Below, piece by piece: positions 1 to 8,764 of a DNA stretch of 64,000 nt; positions within the stretch are counted from its first letter, which is position 1; each line of letters starts with the position of its first letter. Made by a program: the position numbers and the translations under genes. The notes beneath the pieces are model-generated. The model made no database searches and was not told the DNA's origin. It saw only the letters and a list, made by a program, of their open reading frames with translations. The DNA is taken from positions 1 through 64,000 of the forward strand of contig NZ_JARUND010000002.1 in assembly GCF_036898825.1 (NCBI RefSeq), in the 5' to 3' direction. The stretch comes from Streptomyces sp. B21-083. GTDB taxonomy: Bacteria; Actinomycetota; Actinomycetes; Streptomycetales; Streptomycetaceae.

Positions 1-1556
1 AGCAGGGTACGCCACCCGGCCGGCGGCGCGGCGGGCGGGATGAGGTCCGGCAGCGACAGCTGCGACAGGTCGGTACCGGTAGCCTGGGCGAGTTCGGCCT
101 CGGCCTGCGCAGCGGTCAACGCACCGAGCCGCTGAGGTGCGGCGGGCTGGTTCACGGCGGCGTAGCGCTCGCGCTGGGAAGCCTCCAGGTCCTTCTTGAG
201 GCGGCGGGTGCGGGCGGCCCGTGCCCGCCGTACGGCGCTGACCTGTTCCTCGGTGGCCCGGTCGGCCAGATCTGCGGAACCGAGATAGCGGCCGCTGGCC
301 GCGTGGTAGACCTCGATGCGGTGGTCGTGGTGGGGCATGAAGCGGACCCGGACCTGGATCCCGGCCTGACCGGTCATCCACGGGCCCACATAGTCGCGTT
401 TCCTGAAGCGCACTCCGCGGGTGGTCAGCGTGCGGGTGCCGGCGTCCTCCAGGGTGAAGGTCCACAGATCCGCGACCGGCACGTCCCGCAGCGGGGTCGG
501 ATCGTCCTGCCACGCCTCAAGCGGAGTCCGGCCCCGCAACGGCGCCGGGCTGTGCTCGGTGTTCCACCACGAAGTCCAGGCCAGCAGCCGGGCGGTGAAG
601 TCCTCGAAACCGAGCAGCACTTCGTCCTTCGGACGGGAAGCCCGTTTACCGGGGCGCGGCTGGCGGGCGTAGCCGGGCAGCGCGGTCAGGAACATGCTCT
701 CCACCGCCCGGTTCAATCCCTCCACGGTGCCCTTGAGGTGGGGGGTGTAGGCGGGCAGGTCCTCCACCGTCACGTCCAGGAGATCGAACGCGGCCGTCAC
801 CGTCCGGGACAGGAAGTCCTTGCCGCGGTCCACCCGTACCTTCTCCGGCAGGCCGCCGAACGGGCCGTAGGGGTCCTCGCGCAGGACCGCGGAACGCAGC
901 GCGGACAGCACCGACTCCCGCGACGGATCCCCCGGCGTGACCGCGACACCCGTGATCGCGTTGGTGGCGCAGTCGGTGAACCACGTGATCCACGGCCTGC
1001 GGGCGGTGCCGTCGACGTCGACCAGCACCGGGGCCTGCATGTGGTCGGTCTCCCACACCTGGTTGCGCCAGCCCCGCGGCCGGGCCAGGAACACATCGTG
1101 CTTGCGCGCCGCCCGCTCCCCTCCCACAAGCCCGGCCCGCTCCCCCGCCGTCAGATCCCGGCGGATCGCCCGGTGCAGCGTCGTCAGCGACGGTGCGTCC
1201 CCAGGCGGAGACTCCCGAGCGGCACGCAGGACCAGTTCGCGATGGACGGCCCGCACGTTCCCCTTCCACAGTGCCAACAGCCCACGGACTTCAGACGTGA
1301 CCGTGAACGTCGCACCGGCCCGGGACCGGGCACCCGGGCTGGCGGCCGCGGCCTCATCGCTCTCAGCCGCGGCCAGCCACCGCCACACCGTGCGCTCCGC
1401 CACCCCCAACGCGTCCGCAGCCACCCGTACATGACTGGCTGTCAGCTTCTTCCCCGCCCGCAGAACGAGCAGCCGCCGCACCGCCGGACCGCGCAGTGCC
1501 GTCCTCGACGCCGCGGGCAACCCGCCGGGTGCGCGGACGGCGTCACCGTCCTCCAT
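1..1556 (-). CDS. Mu/Tn7-type DDE transposase (TniA/TnsB-like), partial
   Basis: The frame opens at an ATG preceded by GAGGGG and runs about 518 codons off the left edge without a stop. An N-terminal helix-turn-helix (about residues 30-55, ending RTVWRWLAAAE) is followed by a second DNA-binding segment (about 85-130, SLTTLHRAIRRDL). The RNase-H-like integrase core then shows ETDHM, VDRGKDF and HLKGTVEGLNRAVE, giving the D, D, E triad. A Mu C-terminal-type beta domain follows (about 390-440). It lies 90 bp downstream of the AAA+ ATPase on the same strand, the TniA-TniB order of regulated cut-and-paste transposons. A target-selection partner may lie beyond the left edge. Family is clear; exact transposon class is not. 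Confidence 0.85.
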   Translation of the reverse strand, partial: MEDGDAVRAPGGLPAASRTALRGPAVRRLLVLRAGKKLTASHVRVAADALGVAERTVWRWLAAAESDEAAAASPGARSRAGATFTVTSEVRGLLALWKGNVRAVHRELVLRAARESPPGDAPSLTTLHRAIRRDLTAGERAGLVGGERAARKHDVFLARPRGWRNQVWETDHMQAPVLVDVDGTARRPWITWFTDCATNAITGVAVTPGDPSRESVLSALRSAVLREDPYGPFGGLPEKVRVDRGKDFLSRTVTAAFDLLDVTVEDLPAYTPHLKGTVEGLNRAVESMFLTALPGYARQPRPGKRASRPKDEVLLGFEDFTARLLAWTSWWNTEHSPAPLRGRTPLEAWQDDPTPLRDVPVADLWTFTLEDAGTRTLTTRGVRFRKRDYVGPWMTGQAGIQVRVRFMPHHDHRIEVYHAASGRYLGSADLADRATEEQVSAVRRARAARTRRLKKDLEASQRERYAAVNQPAAPQRLGALTAAQAEAELAQATGTDLSQLSLPDLIPPAAPPAGWRTL

Positions 1557-1646
1557 GTCAGTTCCCCTCACGTGATGGGCCGTCGTGAACGTGCCGGGTA
1601 CCGGGCGTATGCGATCGCCCTTCCGCCTCCTGCCGGAGCGCCTGGT

Positions 1647-2930
1647 TCACAGCGGCGGCGCGACCCTCCTGAACAGCCGCCTCAACAAAGCCCGGTCGAC
1701 GGCTGCGTCAGCGGTGGTGAGCAGCGCGTTCTGCAGGTGGGCAGTCAGAGCGGCCCACATGCGGAACGTGCCGTGGGCGCACGACGGGTCGATCCACGCC
1801 AGATCCGGGGCCGGGACGGTGCGCCACAGCGGATGGAAGCCGGTCACCACGGCCGCGACCTCCGCTGCGGCCAGGCGCGGAACCTCCTGCCACGCGCCGA
1901 CCCTTGATGCCAGCTGCGACAGCCGGGCCAGCGCCCGCTCGCTGCCCGCCCCGCACAGCACCAGCGTGATCCGTGTGCCGGGGTGGTCCCACAGGCTCTG
2001 CAGGTACTCCAGACACGGCACGGGCAGGCGCTGCGCCTCATCGACCACCAGCACCCGCGCTTCCCCCAGAGCCCCCGCGACCGCGGCGTCGGCCAGCGCC
2101 GACGTGTGCGGGAAACGGCCCGGCAGCCCCAGTGCGTCGAACACCGCCCGCCTCATGCCGGCAACCGACGGGCGCACCGGCACCGGCACCCACGTCACTC
2201 TCCAGCCCGGCGGGACCTCGTGGAGCGCCATCCGCACGGCCGCGGTCTTGCCCCGGCCCGGGTCGCCGAACACACACACCGCGCCCTCCGCCGCCATCGC
2301 CTGCCCGACCGCCTCGGCCACCGCCCGCACCGACGACGTCCCCACCAACCGCGCTCCCGCCGGCAACACCACACCCGCCACCGCACCGCTCTCCACCGAC
2401 GGCAGGACCGCGGACGCCGCCGGCACAGGGCGCGGCAGCCGGCGCACAACCGTCTTCGCCGCGCCGCCCTCACGCGGCCCCGCCAGCGCGAGGTCAGCCA
2501 GCGCCTGCCGTGTCCGCTGCTCTTCCCGCTCCCGCCGCACCACCACACGGTCCGGCAAGACCCTGCCGGCCTCCAGGTCCCGGCGCACCACCCGGTACAG
2601 CGACGCCAGCGACGGCACCTCTCCACCGGCATCCTTCAAATGCCGGTGCAGCACCGACACGTTCCCACCCGCCTTCGCCAGCACCTCCCACGCCTGCTCG
2701 GACAACTCCAGCCGGGCCCGCGGCCTGCGCTCCACACGGCCCTCCGTCCGCGCCGCATCCAGCCACCGCCACACCGTCCGCACAGCCACCCCACCGACCT
2801 GCGCGCCCGCCCGCACATGCGCCGCGGTCAACACCCCGGCCGCATCGAGCTCCAGCAGCCGCCCCACCAGCACCGGCCTGGACACCCTCAACCCCGCCGT
2901 CACCTCACCCCACGCGCCCGGCTCCCCCAC
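1647..2930 (-). CDS. AAA+ ATPase of the transposon (TniB/TnsC-like)
   Basis: A 427-residue protein. The C-terminal half is an AAA+ ATPase with Walker A GDPGRGKT (about residue 240) and Walker B VLVVDEAQRL (about 305). TniB/TnsC/MuB-type ATPases of this kind choose target DNA and activate the transposase. Unusually, the first 170 residues are not ATPase: they hold a helix-turn-helix (VAVRTVWRWLDAARTEG) and a second segment (NVSVLHRHLKD, then SLASLYRVVRRDLEAG) that closely mirror the N-terminal DNA-binding domains of the adjacent transposase. The ATPase may therefore bind the same end repeats. The 5' region is followed by the transposon end at about 3.0-3.15 kb. Confidence 0.82.
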   Translation of the reverse strand: MGEPGAWGEVTAGLRVSRPVLVGRLLELDAAGVLTAAHVRAGAQVGGVAVRTVWRWLDAARTEGRVERRPRARLELSEQAWEVLAKAGGNVSVLHRHLKDAGGEVPSLASLYRVVRRDLEAGRVLPDRVVVRREREEQRTRQALADLALAGPREGGAAKTVVRRLPRPVPAASAVLPSVESGAVAGVVLPAGARLVGTSSVRAVAEAVGQAMAAEGAVCVFGDPGRGKTAAVRMALHEVPPGWRVTWVPVPVRPSVAGMRRAVFDALGLPGRFPHTSALADAAVAGALGEARVLVVDEAQRLPVPCLEYLQSLWDHPGTRITLVLCGAGSERALARLSQLASRVGAWQEVPRLAAAEVAAVVTGFHPLWRTVPAPDLAWIDPSCAHGTFRMWAALTAHLQNALLTTADAAVDRALLRRLFRRVAPPL

Positions 2931-2997
2931 CCCACACCCTTCCGACGCACAAACCCGACGCCGACCACCGTGCCACCAACCAGCCCACAGAGGATCA

Positions 2998-3162
2998 GAA
3001 GTGCCGTTCCCATGACAGCGGCGCGGAGCGAGGTGTACCGCCCCACGACAGCAGCGCCCACTACAAATACCGCCCCATGACAGCGACGCTGTCCTTCACA
3101 AACGCCCGACCAGCAAGAACATCCCGACCTGACATGCCGTCACTGACACCCACCCACTGACA
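2998..3162. repeat. Transposon end with three transposase-binding-type repeats
   Basis: Three related copies of a 22-bp motif with core ACCGCCCCATGACAGC lie at 3002-3024, 3036-3057 and 3068-3089, all in one orientation and about 32-34 bp apart. This is the arrangement of transposase-binding sites at Tn7/Tn5053-like ends. Outside them are three short CTGACA motifs (near 3129, 3143 and 3157), each a possible outer TGT...ACA-type terminus. The other end of the element is outside the window, so the exact boundary and target duplication cannot be fixed. Confidence 0.6.
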
Positions 3163-4103
3163 TCAAACCGGCACATCGCACGGTGATGGTCGCAGACTGG
3201 GTCAGCTTCAACGTCATCGACACCGAACGTCAGGACTGGGCTCGCGGCTGGGCGAAGCTGAAGACATACGTCGAGCGGACTGGGAACGCGAGGGTGCCCT
3301 ACGGATACCGAGAGGGCGCGACACCTCTCGGGCAGTGGGTGGCGGAGCAGCGACGGGCGTACGGGGCCGGGGAGATGAGCGGGCAGCGCGCGCAGCGGCT
3401 GGAGCGGCTCGGCATGGTGTGGTCGGTGGCGGATGAGCGCTTCCAGGAGAATCTGGAGGCCGCGAAGGCGTACTACGAAGACCATTGGACCCTCTGCAGT
3501 CCGAGGCCCGCCGTGGCCCTGAACAGGCCGGTAGGACAGTGGTTGAGCAACTTGCGCCGCCCGGGTGCGCTGGACGGGCACCCCGAGTGGAAGACGGCGC
3601 TGGAGGCCGTGGACGAGGACTGGAACCCTTCGTGGCCGGCGGAGTGGCAGAGGCACTACGCCGCGCTGCGCGAGCTGGTGGCCGACGAAGAGGGCCAGGC
3701 GGAGGTTCTGCCCGGGTTCACGGTCCACGGCATGGACATCGGGAAATGGCTCGCCCGGCAGCGGACGCCGAAAGTCTGGGAGGCCCTTCACGACGGGCAG
3801 CGCGAGCGCCTGGAGCAGCTCGGCATCATGCCGCCGGCCCCGGAGCCGGAAGAGCCCGCAGAGCCGTCCACGGCGACCGTGAGCGCCTTCGAGAAGGGCG
3901 TGGCGGCCCTCGCGCAGTACAGGACCCGCACCGGCTCCGTGAAGGTCCCGCGAGGGCACACAGAGACGATCGTGGTCGACGGGCAGGGACACGCTGTGAA
4001 GCTGGGGGTGTTCCTGTCGAACACGAAGTCGAGGCGCGGGAAGCTTGGGACCGACAAGCTCGCCGCGCTGGCCGCCCTCGGACTCGACTGGGCAGCTGAG
4101 TGA
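3147..4103 (+). pseudogene. C-terminal helicase-associated (HA) repeats of a DEAD/DEAH helicase, truncated
   Basis: A 306-residue reading (possible GTG start at 3183) contains tandem helicase-associated repeats, each with an LGQWV or IGKWLARQR-type core, and ends with a segment (VGVFLSNTKSRRGKLG-like) typical of the extreme C-terminus of large Streptomyces DEAD/DEAH helicases. No helicase motifs are present. The frame stays open upstream to a stop formed by the TGACA at 3144-3148, exactly where the transposon end is expected. The simplest reading is that the transposon inserted in a helicase gene and left its 3' part here. It could still be expressed as a stand-alone HA-domain protein. HA repeats are thought to bind nucleic acid. 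Confidence 0.6.
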
Positions 4104-4169
4104 CAGGGCAACGACGGCGCCCGCACCGGGGATGGACCCGGGGCAGGCGCTGGGTTCGTACAGACGCGA

Positions 4170-5012
4170 TCAGTCCCCGTACATGTCGAGGTCATAGGCG
4201 CGGGTGAACTGGCGAGCTTCCTGTTTGGTGATCTTGTGTGGGAGAGCGGCCGCTCGGATTTTGTCCGCGGCCTCGCTCGACAGCACGCCCTGGGCCTGGA
4301 GTTCGTCTACGAGCACCGCCAAGGCCTGGGCGTTCGCTACGGCTGCCTCCGTTGTGCGGCTGAGCTGCGGCTCGTTGAGGAGAGCGAATGGACCCGGCTT
4401 ACTCGTCTCGCGGCCTTCGTCCGCTACCAGCGACAGGTTATGCCGGATGCTCCCAGCTTCAGTCTCCTGCCACAGCGTGCGGCCGAAACGCATGCGTACG
4501 GGAGTGTCGCTGACTCCTCGGCGAATGACGTCGTAGTACGTCTCGCCACGAGCAATGACCAACTCCTCCAGTTGCTGATTCGCTTCTCCGGCAGTCTCCG
4601 TGACGAAGGTCAGTACCAGATAGTCCCCTTCGCCGTCGATCCACTCCCGGTAGGCACCTGGGACCAGAGCAAGTCCACCGATCTCCACTGCCGAAGCACG
4701 GAGGTCCTCAGCTTCCTGTAGCTCGAGGCTGTACGTGGCCACGTCCGGCTGCGCCCCGACGGTGTAGGAGTAGCGGGTATTGGAGACCGACCAGTTCACA
4801 TCGGTTCCGCGCAGGGGGCGGCCGTCCTTCTCCGCAGCCGCCTTCAGTTCAGCGTCCAGTTCGTCTTGCCGCTTGCTGGGCACGCGAAACTCAAGGGCAA
4901 CGCGGCGCAGCTGGCGCCCAGTATGCGCGGACGTCACCGGCGGCAGCTCTTCGGCCTGAAATTCTCGGGTGTCACCCAGCAAGTGGATGGAGATGGTTGT
5001 CACGCCTTCCAC
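4170..5012 (-). CDS. Hypothetical protein, 280 aa
   Basis: I do not recognise the family. From a GTG at 5012 (an alternative GTG is at 5003) the protein has 280 residues, mostly predicted beta-rich in the first 200 (repeated V-x-L and Y-x-V strands, including WSVSNTRYSYTVG). A helical acidic C-terminus ends YDLDMYGD. There is no signal peptide or membrane segment. It is convergent with the helicase remnant. The frame is open further upstream, but that part has atypical composition, so the internal start was chosen. The middle region resembles structural or capsid-like proteins only in general character; no function is claimed. Confidence 0.6.
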   Translation of the reverse strand: MEGVTTISIHLLGDTREFQAEELPPVTSAHTGRQLRRVALEFRVPSKRQDELDAELKAAAEKDGRPLRGTDVNWSVSNTRYSYTVGAQPDVATYSLELQEAEDLRASAVEIGGLALVPGAYREWIDGEGDYLVLTFVTETAGEANQQLEELVIARGETYYDVIRRGVSDTPVRMRFGRTLWQETEAGSIRHNLSLVADEGRETSKPGPFALLNEPQLSRTTEAAVANAQALAVLVDELQAQGVLSSEAADKIRAAALPHKITKQEARQFTRAYDLDMYGD

Positions 5013-5064
5013 TCTGCCATCAGGGTCTGACAATTGGTTCCGGGCGACATCGGCACCGATGCGA

Positions 5065-5283
5065 TCAGCTTCCCTGTCCCAGGTCGTCAGCGTTTGATCC
5101 GGCCGCGTGCCGCCGGTGCGACCAGCGCGAGGAGGACTGGCTGAAGCCGGTGAACATCTCGATCCAGGTACCGGCGGTGGTGACGTCTTCCTCGCTGGAG
5201 CGGAAGACGACGGAGTTGAGCACGACGTGCCCGGCCTTCTTGGCGCGGGCGGCGGTCCAGCGCTGGCTGAGCGGGCCGGACAA
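5065..5283 (-). CDS. Small hypothetical protein or gene remnant, 72 aa
   Basis: This frame encodes a 72-residue protein beginning MSGPLSQRWTAARAKKAG and containing SSEEDVTTAGTWIEMFTGF. Its composition is more protein-like than the overlapping frames. It lies directly upstream of the 280-aa gene on the same strand. It is either a small independent gene or the remains of a longer one whose 5' part was lost next to the divergent HEPN-like gene. No family recognised. Confidence 0.35.
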   Translation of the reverse strand: MSGPLSQRWTAARAKKAGHVVLNSVVFRSSEEDVTTAGTWIEMFTGFSQSSSRWSHRRHAAGSNADDLGQGS

Positions 5284-5318
5284 CGAAAACCGCGTCCGAC
5301 CCGGTGCCGGGCGGGCTT

Positions 5319-6308
5319 ATGGTCCATCGCATGCATGTCGACCAGCTCAAAGCCTCGTCACAGAAGTGGATGACCGCGGCACTCGTGGCATTCTCCCAGG
5401 GCCCCGAGTCATACGACTTCGCGGTTCACCACGCCGGGATCGCTGCCGAGCATCTCCTCAAGGCCTACCTCTCGGCCCTGCACCCGGCCCTCATAGTGGA
5501 AGCCCGGGACTTCGACTCACTCCTCCACGCCACGGGCCACGGCATGCACGCATCTGTCCCTGTGAGCCGAGCCAAGACCATCGGGCTGGTGGAAGCCCAT
5601 GCACGAGTACACAAGATCCTCCGCAAGCAGATCCCGATCGACCAGCGGACCCTCGCGCCGGTGGCGAGCGCCCGCAATGGCGTCGCCCACAGCGGCCTCC
5701 ATGACATTGCCGAGGTCCAGACCGTTTTCACCACATGTCTTCGCCTGATCGATCCGTTGCTCACCGAGCTGAAAATCGATCCGCACTCCTACTGGGGCAG
5801 CTATCTGCCTCTGCACGACGAGCTGATCGAGGAACGTGTCCGCGAGGCCCGGATTCGCCTTGAAGGCAAACTTGCCCAGGCACGAGTCGTCTTCGAACAG
5901 CGGTACAGGCATTTGGCGTCGAAGGATCGGGAGATCGTGCTGGCCACGGTCACACAGCACTCGAACACCTACATGGAGCACAGCGAGCACAAGCCGTGCC
6001 CTGCCTGCGGCTCAAAGGGCTGGCTCATGGGCACCACCCACATCGACGAGACGGACATGTCCGTCGTCGTCTTCGCGCCCTACATCTTCGTCTGCTCCGC
6101 ATGCGACCTGGACCTCGAGAACGAGGAGTTCTGGGAGCTAGGAGGCGACTTTAATGACGAAGTCGTCCTTGAGGACCCTCCGGAGGACTTCTACGCAAAC
6201 TGGGAACCGGACCCCGACCTACTCCACGACAACCCCTGGGACACCGAAGACGACTCCACCTCGGACGCGGACCGAGAACCGGACGAAGACATCGCCAGAG
6301 GCAGGTGA
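5319..6308 (+). CDS. HEPN-like protein with C-terminal zinc ribbon
   Basis: About 329 residues from ATG 5319 (GTG 5304 and ATG 5331 are alternatives). Residues 15-155 are all-helical. They contain the AEHLLKAYL helix and, near residue 122, ASARNGVAHSG. The latter gives the R-x4-H (RNGVAH) signature of HEPN domains, whose catalytic members are RNases in toxin and defence systems. A helical linker leads to a C-terminal zinc ribbon with CPACGSKGWL and CSACDLDL (about 235-270) and a very acidic tail. It stands alone, divergent from unknown genes, and an IS5 element is inserted 10 bp past its stop. A role as a nucleic-acid-targeting defence effector is inference. Confidence 0.55.
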   Translation: MVHRMHVDQLKASSQKWMTAALVAFSQGPESYDFAVHHAGIAAEHLLKAYLSALHPALIVEARDFDSLLHATGHGMHASVPVSRAKTIGLVEAHARVHKILRKQIPIDQRTLAPVASARNGVAHSGLHDIAEVQTVFTTCLRLIDPLLTELKIDPHSYWGSYLPLHDELIEERVREARIRLEGKLAQARVVFEQRYRHLASKDREIVLATVTQHSNTYMEHSEHKPCPACGSKGWLMGTTHIDETDMSVVVFAPYIFVCSACDLDLENEEFWELGGDFNDEVVLEDPPEDFYANWEPDPDLLHDNPWDTEDDSTSDADREPDEDIARGR

Positions 6309-6317
6309 TCCGAGACC

Positions 6318-7432
6318 TAAGAGGACGTTCGTGGTACTTACGTGATGGTTTGAGGTGGTTGTGTCGTGCCGGGTTTGGCCTTATCCAGGCAGAACAAGTG
6401 ATTTGCGGTTACAGCTTCAGCGGGCGTGACTTTGCGTTTCAGCCCGGTTTCAGCTGATAGCTCCTGTCCGGTTCGAGGAACCTACTGAAAGCGGCTTTTG
6501 GCTCGCTCGATCGAGCGATATGCCCGGTCCGGGACCCCATGCATGAGTATCCCCATGACTTCTTCGCAGCCGCGCCTGCCGTACCTGAGTGATCTCTCCG
6601 ATGCCCGCTGGGAGTTGATGGAGCCGACCTTGACGGCCTGGCGGGCCGAGCGGCAGAAGACCTCCCTCAACCTCGGCGGCAAGGTCACTGACCTGCGGGA
6701 AGTCATGAACGCGATCCTCTTCCTCAACCGGACCGGCGTCCCGTGGCGCTATCTGCCGCACGATTTCCCGCCGCACACCACGGTGTTCGGCTACTTCAGC
6801 GCCTGGACCGCCGACGGCACCATCGAGAAACTCGGCGTCCACCTGCACCGGATGGTCCGTGAGCAGGCAGGACGCACCGCGGAGCCCACCGCGTGCGTGA
6901 TCGATGCGCAGAGCGTCAAGACCGCGACCAGCGTCCCCTCCGACACTCAGGGCACGGATGCAGGGAAGAAGATCGTGGGCCGCAAGCGCAGCATCGTCGT
7001 CGACACGCTCGGCCTGTTACTGCTGGTCATCGTGACCGCCGCCAGCGTCTCCGACAACGAGGCCGGCAAGCAACTCCTCACCCAACTCGCCACAGACCAC
7101 CCCACGATCACCAAGGCATGGGTCGACACCGGCTACAAGACCAAGGCCATCGAGCACGGCGCCGCCCTCGGCATTGATGTCGACGTAGTCCCACGAAACG
7201 AGCAGGTCAAAGGCTTCTCGGTGATCCCCAGGCGCTGGGTCGTGGAGCGAAGTTTCGGGTGGATCATGATGCACCGCCGCCTCGCCCGCGACTACGAGAC
7301 CAAACCTGCGCATTCCGAGAGCATGATCCGCCTCGCGATGATCTCGAACCTTGCGAAACGAGCAACCGGAGAAACACCCATAACCTGGCACAACCCATGA
7401 ACCATACGGTTTTTAACCGGAACGTCCTCTTA
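6318..7432. mobile_element. IS5-family insertion sequence, complete
   Basis: The element is bounded by 13-bp inverted repeats: TAAGAGGACGTTC at 6318-6330 and its complement at 7420-7432. It is about 1.1 kb and carries one intact DDE transposase. It sits between the stop of the HEPN-like gene and the 3' end of the GNAT gene. The right terminal TAA supplies the GNAT stop codon. The outer bases TAA/TTA make it hard to separate terminus from a TA-type target duplication. Confidence 0.85.
6543..7400 (+). CDS. IS5-family transposase
   Basis: A 285-residue protein from ATG 6543; the frame is open upstream to 6498. The N-terminal domain contains LSDARWELMEP and the LFLNRTGVPWRYLPHDFPP segment typical of IS5-type transposases. 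The DDE core shows VIDAQSVKT (first Asp), KAWVDTGYK (second Asp) and RRWVVERSFGWIMMHRRLARDYE (catalytic Glu). Length and motifs are complete, so the enzyme is probably functional. It is read from the only gene in the element and needs no frameshift, unlike the second IS5-type copy near 36 kb. Confidence 0.92.
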   Translation: MSIPMTSSQPRLPYLSDLSDARWELMEPTLTAWRAERQKTSLNLGGKVTDLREVMNAILFLNRTGVPWRYLPHDFPPHTTVFGYFSAWTADGTIEKLGVHLHRMVREQAGRTAEPTACVIDAQSVKTATSVPSDTQGTDAGKKIVGRKRSIVVDTLGLLLLVIVTAASVSDNEAGKQLLTQLATDHPTITKAWVDTGYKTKAIEHGAALGIDVDVVPRNEQVKGFSVIPRRWVVERSFGWIMMHRRLARDYETKPAHSESMIRLAMISNLAKRATGETPITWHNP

Positions 7433-8188
7433 TGTGTCCTGGGTCCGCCACTGGTGGAAAAAGGTCAGGCCCGGTCCGGCACCGAGATGAAGCGGGACAC
7501 CGGTGAGCAGAGTGCCGACGTCGATGCCCTGCCCGGGCCGCAGGACACTGAAGCCCTGCCGCGCGTAGTAGGGCCCCAAGGGACGCGTCGTGTCGAACTC
7601 GCCGAACAGCAGCGTGTAGTCCAGCTGCCAGTACACCTGCACGCACCGTGCGATCAAGGCGGCCCCGATTCCACGACCGCGGACGTCCTCGGACACGGCG
7701 ACCGCTTTGATCTTCGCGTACACCAGCATCGACATCAGGATCTGCTGCTTGGCGACCGGCATCCGGGCGAGCCCGGAGATGACCGTGCCCGAAGGGACGC
7801 CCAGCAGCGCACCGACGATCCGGCCGTCGCCGTCCCGCGCGACCAGCGGCAGGGACAGCTCGCCCGCCGCCCGCTGGAGTTCCCCGGCTGCCGCCGCTCG
7901 TACGAGCCGTTCCCCGGGATCGGTGCCCGCGAGGGCGTCCACCAGCCACGTCCCGCACTCCCCGCGAGCGAGGGCTTCAAGGTGGCCGGTCTCCAGATCG
8001 TCGGCGGCCTCCTTCAGCAGCGTGTTCACCACGGCGGCTTCCCGCGGCCTCGCGAGGCCGATCCGCACACCGTCGGGCCCCGGTACACCGTCCAGCAACT
8101 GCCGACGCGTCAGCCGGACCGGCCCCGTTAAGGAACCAGCCGCCGGCGTCCTTCTGGCCGTCGTCCTCTTCGTCTTCTTCTTCGCCAT
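7430..8188 (-). CDS. GNAT-family N-acetyltransferase, 3' end altered by IS
   Basis: A 252-residue protein starting MAKKKTKRTTARRT, a basic tail possibly contacting nucleic acid. The GNAT fold is marked by VAVSEDVRGRGIGAALI (about residues 165-181), the acetyl-CoA pyrophosphate-binding motif A, and by the later YYARQGFSVL strand-helix. The predicted acyl acceptor is unknown. It begins 68 bp after the NUDIX gene and may be the last gene of the operon. Its stop codon TAA lies inside the terminal inverted repeat of the IS5 element, so the native C-terminus was probably a few residues longer or different. Confidence 0.8.
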   Translation of the reverse strand: MAKKKTKRTTARRTPAAGSLTGPVRLTRRQLLDGVPGPDGVRIGLARPREAAVVNTLLKEAADDLETGHLEALARGECGTWLVDALAGTDPGERLVRAAAAGELQRAAGELSLPLVARDGDGRIVGALLGVPSGTVISGLARMPVAKQQILMSMLVYAKIKAVAVSEDVRGRGIGAALIARCVQVYWQLDYTLLFGEFDTTRPLGPYYARQGFSVLRPGQGIDVGTLLTGVPLHLGAGPGLTFFHQWRTQDT

Positions 8189-8256
8189 CCCGAGGATCTA
8201 CCCGCCCCAGGACGCGGCGGACGCCACGGCCGGAAAGAGAGCCGATGGTCGTGCTG

Positions 8257-8733
8257 TCAGCCCGCCAGGACCACCGGCTGCGGCGGCGTGTGTCCTGCGG
8301 CAACGGCCGCGACCAGGTCGGCGAGGCCTGCCGGGTAGACCGTCTCCCGGGCGGCGCGCAGTTCGGCCAGGGTCCACCAGCGGTGCTCGCGGATGTTGTC
8401 GGGCTGCGTCGCACGGGCCGGGTCGATGTCGGTAGTGGAGACCCGGGTGAGGAAGTACCGCTCTACCTGCCGGACTTCGCGCCCGCCGACCAGGTGGTCC
8501 TTGGTGCGCTCCGCGAGCTGGGGCCCGAGCTCGATGGCCGTCTTTTCGACACCGAGTTCTTCACCCAGCTCACGGAGGGTTGCCGTGGCGTGGTCCTCCC
8601 CCGGCTCCAGGGAGCCGCCGGGCGTCGCCCAGAAGCCGCCGTTCTCGTCGTAGCGCAGCAGCAGGACGCGGTCGGCTGCGTCCATGACAATGGCGCGGGC
8701 GGCTTCCCTCAACGGCGGTGTGGAGGTCGTCAT
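8257..8733 (-). CDS. NUDIX hydrolase
   Basis: A 158-residue protein with a full NUDIX box (about residues 39-62: GGSLEPGEDHATATLRELGE followed by ELGV), matching G-x5-E-x7-REUxEExGU. The glutamates bind the divalent metal. NUDIX enzymes cleave nucleoside diphosphates linked to another group. The start is preceded by GGAAGG. It lies 31 bp after the carbamoyltransferase stop on the same strand, so cotranscription is likely. Substrate unknown; because the neighbours use ATP, S-adenosylmethionine and carbamoyl-adenylate chemistry, a housecleaning or product-trimming role on a nucleotide is a reasonable inference only. Confidence 0.88.
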   Translation of the reverse strand: MTTSTPPLREAARAIVMDAADRVLLLRYDENGGFWATPGGSLEPGEDHATATLRELGEELGVEKTAIELGPQLAERTKDHLVGGREVRQVERYFLTRVSTTDIDPARATQPDNIREHRWWTLAELRAARETVYPAGLADLVAAVAAGHTPPQPVVLAG

Positions 8734-8764
8734 GCCTTCCAGTGTGGCAGCGTCCGGAAGAAGG

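Noticed and set aside
303..3160. Several long plus-strand open frames across the transposition genes
   Set aside because: They are Arg/Pro/Ala-rich antisense frames of the minus-strand transposase and ATPase, which carry all the motifs.
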